NCBI GenBank assembly: GCA_021797415.1
Contig: JAJZZT010000338.1
Span: 1 to 13,508, forward strand
Reading direction: 5' to 3'
Source of the DNA: Bacillota bacterium
GTDB lineage: Bacteria; Bacillota; Bacilli; Alicyclobacillales; SLC66
DNA: 13,508 nt
Both the position numbers and the translations under genes were made by a program. Below, one piece after another: positions 6,677 to 11,663 of the stretch (its first letter is position 1; each line of letters begins with the position of its first letter). A model generated the notes under the pieces. The model saw only the letters and a program-made list of their open reading frames with translations. It ran no database searches and was not told the DNA's origin.

Positions 6677-6951
6677 AAAGAGCGTGTTCAAAAAGTGTGC
6701 AGGGTTGACCCACGCAGTGCAAGGAAGCAGCCAGAAATGCGGACCAAGGGGACATGGGATAAAGTCCTCTTTGCAGGCGCAATGGTTCCACATTTAGTGT
6801 CCGAGGCTCTAATCGGACACTAAATGTACTGTAACGCGCCTGCCGGAATTGGGTTTATCCCATGTCCCCGAGCGTACGTTTTCGGGTACGTGAGGGAGCA
6901 TTTCTGGCGATGACGCGGCAATGCGCCGGGGAGTTCCGCCCACTTTTTGAA
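6677..6951. mobile_element. MITE-like nested palindromic element, full copy
   Basis: A 275-base non-coding block between anmK and the next gene that is an imperfect palindrome along its whole length. Paired arms, outside to inside: TTCAAAAAGTGTGC (6687-6700) with GCCCACTTTTTGAA (6938-6951), 13 of 14; GCCAGAAATGC (6730-6740) with 6898-6908, perfect; GGGGACATGGGATAAA (6748-6763) with 6854-6869, perfect; GCAGGCGC (6773-6780) with 6836-6843, perfect; and the core hairpin of 15 perfect bp (6790-6804 with 6813-6827, loop GGCTCTAA). It encodes no transposase. Related fragments occur elsewhere in the window, so it is a dispersed family. No clean target-site duplication was found. Confidence 0.8.
6790..6827. 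other. 15-bp perfect core hairpin of the palindromic element
   Basis: ACATTTAGTGTCCGA and its exact reverse complement flank the 8-base loop GGCTCTAA. It is not followed by a T-run on either strand, so it is better read as the core of the repeat element than as a rho-independent terminator, although it would fold strongly in RNA. Confidence 0.75.
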
Positions 6952-6975
6952 TAACCACTTAAAGGAGAATGCACC

Positions 6976-8034
6976 GTGAAATCGATTGTGCGCATGGGGT
7001 TCATCGGGGCCGGATCGATCGGCCGGGTCCATATGAGGGCGTTCGCCCAGGCGGAAGGTGTGCAACTGGCCGGAGTGACGGACGTATACCGCGAGGCGGC
7101 TGAGCGGGCGGCGGGCGAGCATGGCATTGCCAAGGTGTACGACAGTGCGGAGGCGCTGCTTCTGTCGCGGTCAGTGGACGCCGTCGTGATCGGCGTTCCC
7201 AATCAATGGCATGCCTCGCTCGCTGTTCTGGCCATGCGGGAGGGCAAGGATGTGCTGCTCGAAAAGCCGATGGGCATCGACGCGGCGGCGGCGGAACAGA
7301 TTGCGGACGCGCAGCGGCAGACAGGGAGGATTTTGATGGTGAGTCACCAGTGGCGCTGGGAATGGCTCTCCATGGCGCTGCGCGAACAGGTTGAGCAAGG
7401 CCGGTTCGGCAGGTTATACGCGGTCAAGGCGGGGTGGTTCCGGCGCAAGGGCATCCCGGGATGGGGCACGTGGTTCACGCAAAAAGGCCAGTCCGGCGGC
7501 GGTCCGCTGATCGACATCGGCGTGCATCTGCTCGATCTGTCGCTGTGGCTGATGGGCAATCCCAAGCCCGTCTCCGTGTTCGGCGCAACCTATGCGGCTT
7601 TCGGTCCAGAGCGGCGCGGCATCGGATCGTGGGGCAGGCCGGACTGGAGTGGAACGTTTGATGTGGAGGATCTTGCCATGGCCATGATCCGCATGGAAGA
7701 CGGCGGAATGCTCACGCTTGATGTCAGTTGGGCCGTCCACATGGCGACCGACAATCAACCGTTTATTCACCTGCTCGGCACGGAAGGCGGCGCTGGATGG
7801 CATCTGTCGCGCGGCAGTCTTTTCACAGAGCAGGATGACCAGGCGACGGAGACGGACATCGCGCCGCCGCAACAGGACGAGGGCAGCCGGGCGCGTCTGA
7901 CGGCCCATTTTCTGCAATGCGTGCGTGAACGCAATCAGCCGCTCACCTCGGTCGCGACAGGGCTGACGAACAACCGGATCCTCGATGCGATTTACCAGTC
8001 TTCCGCGAGCGGCAAGGAGATCATTCTGTCCTAA
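6976..8034 (+). CDS. Gfo/Idh/MocA-family NAD(P)-dependent oxidoreductase
   Basis: 352 residues. GTG at 6976 has AAAGGAG (6961-6967) 8 bases upstream, just outside the palindromic element. The family oxidises or reduces sugars, inositols and related cyclic polyols. Visible features: an N-terminal Rossmann fold with GFIGAGSIGRVH (8-19), D36 after the second strand (NAD-type), VIGVPNQWH (71-79), the EKP signature in LLEKPMG (94-100, catalytic Lys K97), SHQWRWE (123-129), and the substrate-domain motif GGPLIDIGVHLLD (175-187) with D180, H184 and D187 as the usual catalytic set. The exact substrate cannot be read from sequence. Its position between anmK and a D-aminopeptidase makes a cell-wall amino sugar or related sugar a possible, unproven, substrate. 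Confidence 0.92.
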   Translation: MKSIVRMGFIGAGSIGRVHMRAFAQAEGVQLAGVTDVYREAAERAAGEHGIAKVYDSAEALLLSRSVDAVVIGVPNQWHASLAVLAMREGKDVLLEKPMGIDAAAAEQIADAQRQTGRILMVSHQWRWEWLSMALREQVEQGRFGRLYAVKAGWFRRKGIPGWGTWFTQKGQSGGGPLIDIGVHLLDLSLWLMGNPKPVSVFGATYAAFGPERRGIGSWGRPDWSGTFDVEDLAMAMIRMEDGGMLTLDVSWAVHMATDNQPFIHLLGTEGGAGWHLSRGSLFTEQDDQATETDIAPPQQDEGSRARLTAHFLQCVRERNQPLTSVATGLTNNRILDAIYQSSASGKEIILS

Positions 8035-8035
8035 A

Positions 8036-8076
8036 GAGAAGCGGCGCCGTTTTCATGCCGGAGTCGCGCCGCTCTC
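8036..8076. terminator. GC-rich hairpin just after the oxidoreductase gene
   Basis: AGCGGCGC (8040-8047) pairs perfectly with GCGCCGCT (8066-8073), extended by GAG/CTC (8036-8038 with 8074-8076) around a bulged A. It starts two bases after the stop codon. No T-tract follows, so it may be a weak terminator or an mRNA 3'-end stabiliser. Confidence 0.4.
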
Positions 8077-8087
8077 ATGGCTGTCGA

Positions 8088-8128
8088 GGGGACCTGTGGA
8101 AATTCGGTTTGTCTCATGTCCCTAAGCG
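8088..8128. repeat. degenerate fragment of the dispersed palindromic repeat
   Basis: 8098-8128 aligns without gaps to 6844-6874 of the full element with about 24 of 31 identical bases, including TCATGTCCC. GAGGGGACCTGTGG just before it resembles the opposite arm. The fragment ends at the ribosome binding site of the D-aminopeptidase gene. Confidence 0.6.
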
Positions 8129-8141
8129 AAGGAGTGGGCGC

Positions 8142-8987
8142 ATGCGCATCTACATCAGCGCGGACGGAGAAGGTGTCACGGGTGTCGTGCATGGGGGTGA
8201 AATGCACCCCGACGGGCGGGAATGGGCGTTTGGCAGGCGGATGATGACGGCGGATGTCAACGCCGCGGTGGCCGGCGCGTTTGCCGGGGGAGCGACGGAA
8301 GTGCTCGTAAACGATGCGCACTGGTCGGAATTGAACATTCTTCCGGAGGAGCTTGATCCCCGGGCGCAGCTATTGCGCGGGAGCGGCAAATCGTTGCCGA
8401 TGATGGAGGGCGTCGCCGGCTGCGACGGCGTCTTTTTTGTCGGCTACCACACGCAGGTGGGCGACGGACGGGGGGTGGCGAATGAAACACTGCTCGGCCG
8501 GGAGATTTTTGCTGTGCGCATCAATGGGGAACCGACGGGAGAACTGGGTATCAACGCGGCGGTCGCCCGGCATTTCGGCGTGCCTGTCCTTCTCGTGACG
8601 GGTGACGACGCGCTGGCCGCCGAAGCGGTGGAGGTCGTGCCCCAAGCGCGCGCGGCGGTGGTCAAGTACGCGATCGGCCGCTGGTCGGCGCGCTGTCTCA
8701 GCGCGCCGGTCACGGGCGAGATCATCCGCCGGGAAGCCAGGACGGCGGTGGAGTTGCTGGGACGCGGTGAGGCGCCGCGCTTTGCTCCGATATGGCGCGG
8801 GCCGTTTGCGTGCGAGGTGGAGTTTGTGTCCACGGCTCACGCCGCGGCGGCTGCGCTGATGCCGGGCACGGAACGCGCCGGGCCGCGAACCGTCCTGTAC
8901 ACGGCCGCAGACGCGCCGACGGCAAGCCGCGCCATTCTGGCGATGATGCTGCTTGGCGCCCGCGCCACGGATGAGTGGTACGGCTGA
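8142..8987 (+). CDS. M55-family D-aminopeptidase (DppA-like)
   Basis: 281 residues. ATG at 8142 has AAGGAG (8129-8134) 7 bases upstream and gives the canonical N-terminus MRIYISADGEGVTGVV. M55 peptidases are zinc enzymes; B. subtilis DppA removes N-terminal D-Ala from short peptides such as D-Ala-D-Ala and forms a self-compartmentalising decamer. The SxDxEG signature is SADGEG (6-11), with metal ligands D8 and E10. Further ligands align as H60 (NDAH), H103 (GYH) and E134 (GELG). KYAIGR (175-180) is also family-typical. The family segment usually written DHT, after the second His, reads NET here (114-116), so a commonly conserved His is Glu115; this could alter specificity. There is no dipeptide transporter next to it, unlike the dpp operon. 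Likely job: salvage of D-amino-acid peptides from cell wall. Confidence 0.9.
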   Translation: MRIYISADGEGVTGVVHGGEMHPDGREWAFGRRMMTADVNAAVAGAFAGGATEVLVNDAHWSELNILPEELDPRAQLLRGSGKSLPMMEGVAGCDGVFFVGYHTQVGDGRGVANETLLGREIFAVRINGEPTGELGINAAVARHFGVPVLLVTGDDALAAEAVEVVPQARAAVVKYAIGRWSARCLSAPVTGEIIRREARTAVELLGRGEAPRFAPIWRGPFACEVEFVSTAHAAAAALMPGTERAGPRTVLYTAADAPTASRAILAMMLLGARATDEWYG

Positions 8988-8997
8988 CACAGTCAGG

Positions 8998-9054
8998 CCA
9001 AGGGGACATGTGATAAAGTCATCTTGGATAAATTTGGATTATCACTCATCCCCC
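8998..9054. repeat. palindromic repeat fragment, possible convergent terminator for M55 gene and fabV
   Basis: CCAAGGGGACATGTGATAAA, beginning at 8999, nearly repeats 6744-6763 of the full element. GGGGACATGTGATAA (9002-9016) can pair with TTATCACTCATCCCC (9039-9053) at 12 of 15 positions around a 22-base loop. The right arm overlaps the last codons of fabV, so it lies exactly at the junction of the two convergent genes. No T-tract is seen. Confidence 0.6.
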
Positions 9055-10229
9055 AAGAGAATGTCAGGGTTGACATCCTGCGCGTAATCCACACCGGGCA
9101 TGTCAAATCCGAACAGGCGCAAAAATTCATGGCGATAGCCCGTGAGATCCGCGATCTGCTCGATATTTTCCGTGGCGGCCGCCTCCCAGAGCGCGGCCAC
9201 CTCATGCTGGACATCGTCCCGCAGTTCCCAGTCGTCCAAGCGGATGCGGTTGCGGTCGTCGAGCACGATGGGATTCTCCGCGTACAGTTGCGTCGCAAAG
9301 AGGCGATACATCTGTTCCGCACAGCCTTCATGAAGTCCGCGTTCTTTCATCACTTTGTACAACAGAGAGATGTACAGCGGAACAACCGGAATCGAAGAAC
9401 TGGACTGCGTTACGAGCGCCTTGTTTACGGAGATGAACGCTCCGCCGCCGCTTTCCTTCAGTCGTTCGTTGAGTTGCCGCGCCGTCTGTTCCAGGTCGTC
9501 CTTCGCGCGGCCGATCGTTCCTTCGCGATAGATGGGATGAGTGACGGTCGGACCGATATACGAGTAGGCGATAGTGCGCGCTCCGGGGGCGAGCGCGTGC
9601 GCCTGTTCCAGCGCGTCGATCCAGCGTCGCCAGTCGTCGCCGCCCATCACGGCGACCGTTTGCCGGATCTCATCCTCGGTGGCGGCGGGAACGGTGATCT
9701 CCGACACCTCGCCTGAATGGAAGTTCAGCGTCTTGTTCATGTACGGCCGGCCGATCGGCTTGATTGAGGAGGCGAACGTCTCCCCACTGTCCGGGTGGAC
9801 CCTGCGCGGCGAGGCCAGGCTGTACACGACGAGATCCACCTGTCCGACATGTTCGCGGATCAGGTCGATCACCCGCCCTTTGACCGCGTGGGAAAATGCG
9901 TCGCCGTTCACGGTTTTCGCCATGCGTCCGGCCTGGCGCGCCGCCTGCTCGAACGCCGCGCTGTTGTACCAGCCGGCCGTGGCGGTGCGGTTGTCGGAAG
10001 CGGGTTTTTCAAAACAGACGCCGATCGTATCGGCGCCGGCGCCGAATGTGGCCGCGATGCGCGACGCGAGGCCGTATCCGGTCGAGCTGCCGATCACGAG
10101 CACCTTTTTCGGACCGCGAAAAGGAGGCCGGCTGGCCACGTAGTCGATTTGCTCCGAAACGTGAGCCAGGCAGCCCGCGGGGTGTGCGGTGGTGCAGATG
10201 AAACCACGTATTTTCGGTTGGATCAGCAC
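9042..10229 (-). CDS. fabV: trans-2-enoyl-[ACP]/CoA reductase, FabV/Ter family
   Basis: 395 residues from GTG at 10229 (AAAGGA at 10238-10243, 8-base spacing), giving the classic start LIQPKIRGFICTTAHPAGC. FabV reduces the trans-2 double bond of enoyl-ACP (or enoyl-CoA for the Ter enzymes) with NADH, the last step of a fatty-acid elongation cycle. Motifs: cofactor loop GSSTGYGLASR (47-57), FEKP (73-76), VNGDAFS (107-113), VVYSLASPRRVHP (134-146), and the Y-x8-K active site with Y234 and K243 in YREGTIGRAK. Full length for the family. An in-frame GTG at 10286 with AAGGAG 10 bases upstream could add 19 residues, but family alignment favours 10229. No other fatty-acid synthesis genes are adjacent. 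It converges on the M55 peptidase gene. Confidence 0.95.
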   Translation of the reverse strand: MLIQPKIRGFICTTAHPAGCLAHVSEQIDYVASRPPFRGPKKVLVIGSSTGYGLASRIAATFGAGADTIGVCFEKPASDNRTATAGWYNSAAFEQAARQAGRMAKTVNGDAFSHAVKGRVIDLIREHVGQVDLVVYSLASPRRVHPDSGETFASSIKPIGRPYMNKTLNFHSGEVSEITVPAATEDEIRQTVAVMGGDDWRRWIDALEQAHALAPGARTIAYSYIGPTVTHPIYREGTIGRAKDDLEQTARQLNERLKESGGGAFISVNKALVTQSSSSIPVVPLYISLLYKVMKERGLHEGCAEQMYRLFATQLYAENPIVLDDRNRIRLDDWELRDDVQHEVAALWEAAATENIEQIADLTGYRHEFLRLFGFDMPGVDYAQDVNPDILLGDE

Positions 10230-10295
10230 GGAGAAAATCCTTTCACAAAGAGGATGGATGTAGACGCCGAGTCTGGGGCGATTCACTGCGGTCAA

Positions 10296-10537
10296 TCTCC
10301 TTGCAGTATAGAAGGGTTGCCTGATCGAGAAGAGTATACCAAAAGATTCGTCTCACGGCGAACGGCTCTAATACCCAAAGCGCTGAAGCGCGGGGCTTTG
10401 GGGCGCATTTGGAAAACCGTTCAGCGGCTTCGCGTCTTTCAGACCATTTTTCCGATCTGGGAATCATACTCAAAGAGCCTGTTCAAAGGGGAGTCCTGAT
10501 CTCTTGTTTGAACAACATCTCAAAGAGGTGGTGCCAG
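10296..10537. other. divergent intergenic region between fabV and the L,D-transpeptidase gene
   Basis: Holds a GC-rich hairpin at 10374-10402 (CCCAAAGC pairing with GCTTTGGG, with an inner GCGC-TGAA-GCGC), two TATACT boxes on the minus strand (10333-10338 and 10305-10310) that could be -10 elements for fabV but lack clear -35 partners, and a small repeat-flanked palindrome at 10469-10527. No gene is seen in it. Confidence 0.5.
10469..10527. repeat. small palindrome flanked by 9-bp direct repeats, upstream of the L,D-transpeptidase
   Basis: CTCAAAGAG at 10469-10477 and again at 10519-10527 flank a 41-base insert that contains the perfect inverted repeat TGTTCAAA (10480-10487) / TTTGAACA (10507-10514). 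AAAGAGCCTGTTCAAA (10472-10487) also matches the left end of the element at 6677 at 15 of 16 bases, so this is probably a reduced member of the same family. The right-hand direct repeat supplies the ribosome binding site of the next gene. Confidence 0.6.
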
Positions 10538-11329
10538 GTGAAGAAAAAACGACGGTGGGACAAGCGACGGTGGGACAAGCGACGGTGGGACAAGCGACGG
10601 TGGGACAGGAGACGGTGGGACAGGAGACGGCGCGCGGCGCGCATTCTTCTTGCGGCGGGATTCGCGTGTTATTTTTCCGCTTTGTCGTTGTCGCCCGAAA
10701 CGGCAAGTGCGGCGTCCTACACGATCCGGATCGACACGCTGCGCCCGGTTATGCGCGTGTACCGGGACGGGCGGCTGTTCCGCCTGTTTCCGGTTGCCCT
10801 CGGCAAACCGGCGACCGCGACTCCCGTCGGGACGTGGCGGATCGTGGACAAACAGCGTGGCTGGGGGAAGGGATTCGGAACGCGGTGGCTTGGACTCAAT
10901 GTGCCGTGGGGCATCTACGGGATCCACGGAACGAACCGGCCGGCGTCGATCGGCCGGTTTGCGAGCAACGGCTGCGTCCGCATGCGCAATCAGGATGTGG
11001 AACAACTGTACGACTGGGTGCCGCGTCAGACACCGGTCATCATCACGGGCGATCCGCTGCGCCATCTGCGCAGGCTGGAGTACGGCAACATCGGCGCCGA
11101 TGTGCTGCTGGTGCAGCGGCGGTTGCGGCAAACCGGCTACTCTGTCGGGCCGTGCAACGGCAGATTCGAGATCCGTACGCAGTTTGCGCTGATGTACTTC
11201 GAACTGGCGCACGGCCTGACGTTGGACGGCGTGGTGGGGCTGGACGATTACCGCGCGCTCGGAGTGCTCGGACGGCGCCCGTCAGGCGATGAACAGCGTC
11301 ATCTGGGGAGCGTGCGGATTCGCCCATAG
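10538..11329 (+). CDS. L,D-transpeptidase (YkuD/ErfK family) with RRWDK-repeat N-terminus and peptidoglycan-binding domain
   Basis: 263 residues from GTG at 10538 (AAAGAGG at 10522-10528, 9-base spacing). L,D-transpeptidases make 3-3 cross-links or attach groups to peptidoglycan outside the membrane. Domains in order: a highly basic cytoplasmic head of five RRWDK/RRWDR units (about 5-29), a hydrophobic segment (about 33-51) ending in SPETASAAS, which looks like a signal peptidase I site near residue 58, the YkuD catalytic domain (about 61-170) with the signature HGTNRPASIGRFASNGCVRM (H130, catalytic C146), and a single PG_binding_1-type domain (about 183-242, NIGADVLLVQRRL...LDGVVGLDDYRAL). 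The catalytic signature is intact. The charged repeat is unlike a normal signal-peptide n-region and comes from a 15-bp DNA repeat. The last 48 bases overlap a convergent small gene. Confidence 0.93.
   Translation: MKKKRRWDKRRWDKRRWDKRRWDRRRWDRRRRAARILLAAGFACYFSALSLSPETASAASYTIRIDTLRPVMRVYRDGRLFRLFPVALGKPATATPVGTWRIVDKQRGWGKGFGTRWLGLNVPWGIYGIHGTNRPASIGRFASNGCVRMRNQDVEQLYDWVPRQTPVIITGDPLRHLRRLEYGNIGADVLLVQRRLRQTGYSVGPCNGRFEIRTQFALMYFELAHGLTLDGVVGLDDYRALGVLGRRPSGDEQRHLGSVRIRP
10550..10624. repeat. five-unit 15-bp tandem repeat coding for (RRWDK/R)5
   Basis: CGACGGTGGGACAAG is present in three identical units (10550-10564, 10565-10579, 10580-10594), then CGACGGTGGGACAGG (10595-10609) and AGACGGTGGGACAGG (10610-10624). 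The unit is a multiple of three, so copy-number change would keep the transpeptidase reading frame. Confidence 0.95.
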
Positions 11330-11512
11330 GTTGATGACCTTCTTCAGGTCGCCGGGTTCCTCGCTGTATTCAATGTAAAGCTGTCCTTTGGAGAAGGCGG
11401 CGCGCAGTTCGATCACTTCTTTCGGATCAAGCCCGGCGATGTCCACGCTGCGGCCCATCCCCGGAAGCGCCATCGGACTGACCAGATCCTTCGACACGGT
11501 GACAATTTTCAA
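11282..11512 (-). CDS. small protein of unknown function (76 aa)
   Basis: Not recognised. From TTG at 11512, with AAAGGAG 8 bases upstream (about 11521-11527), it encodes MKIVTVSKDLVSPMALPGMG... ending NPHAPQMTLFIA. A GTG at 11518 is too close to that ribosome binding site, and an ATG at 11563 has none, so TTG is preferred. The protein is soluble-looking, with no membrane segment or cysteine, and a mix of short strand-like and helical stretches; residues about 33-56 (GLDPKEVIELRAAFSKGQLYIEYS) look like an ordered core. Its stop codon lies inside the 3' end of the L,D-transpeptidase gene (48-base convergent overlap), and its upstream region is shared, divergently, with glcD. The good ribosome binding site and protein-like composition support a real gene. 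Confidence 0.6.
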   Translation of the reverse strand: MKIVTVSKDLVSPMALPGMGRSVDIAGLDPKEVIELRAAFSKGQLYIEYSEEPGDLKKVINLWANPHAPQMTLFIA

Positions 11513-11572
11513 GTGCACATCTCCTTTTGGATGAAGGAACTTGTGATCACGTTCAATTTTCATTGCGGATGC

Positions 11573-11600
11573 TTGGATTATCACATGTCTCTAGTATAAT
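11573..11600 (+). promoter_or_regulatory. candidate SigA promoter for glcD-glcF
   Basis: A perfect TATAAT (11595-11600) with TTGGAT (11573-11578) 16 bases upstream as a partial -35. It lies about 64 bases before the glcD start in the AT-rich divergent gap. The -35 region coincides with a copy of the recurring TTATCACATGTC motif. Confidence 0.55.
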
Positions 11601-11627
11601 GGATGTTGTGTAAAGTGGATGTGTGGT

Positions 11628-11643
11628 TGATCACTTGTAATCA
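11628..11643. promoter_or_regulatory. candidate operator dyad upstream of glcD
   Basis: TGATCACTTGTAATCA is a near-perfect palindrome (7-base arms TGATCAC / GTAATCA with one mismatch around TT). It lies downstream of the TATAAT box and upstream of the glcD start, a usual repressor position. A second palindrome, GTGATCAC (11543-11550), lies on the other side of the promoter. Two-component hydroxyacid oxidase operons are often controlled by GntR-type repressors, but no regulator gene is seen here. Confidence 0.4.
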
Positions 11644-11663
11644 TTATTCGACAGGAATGGGCG

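Noticed and set aside
6605..6793. 62-codon minus-strand frame between anmK and the oxidoreductase
   Set aside because: It runs through the tandem repeat and the palindromic element, has no ribosome binding site, and its sequence is explained by those repeats.
6790..6827. Rho-independent terminator for anmK
   Set aside because: The stem is perfect but has no following T-run and is the centre of a larger palindromic repeat about 200 bases from the gene, so it is better explained as part of that element.
10550..10624. Possible CRISPR-like array or Tat signal in the 15-bp repeats
   Set aside because: Units are contiguous with no spacers, so not CRISPR. Although Arg pairs are present, the repeats lack the SRRxFLK context of a Tat signal and the export segment looks Sec-type.
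10504..11292. Plus-strand frame with TVGQA repeats overlapping the L,D-transpeptidase
   Set aside because: The repeat is only the out-of-frame reading of the RRWDK-coding DNA; the other frame carries the YkuD catalytic signature and ribosome binding site.
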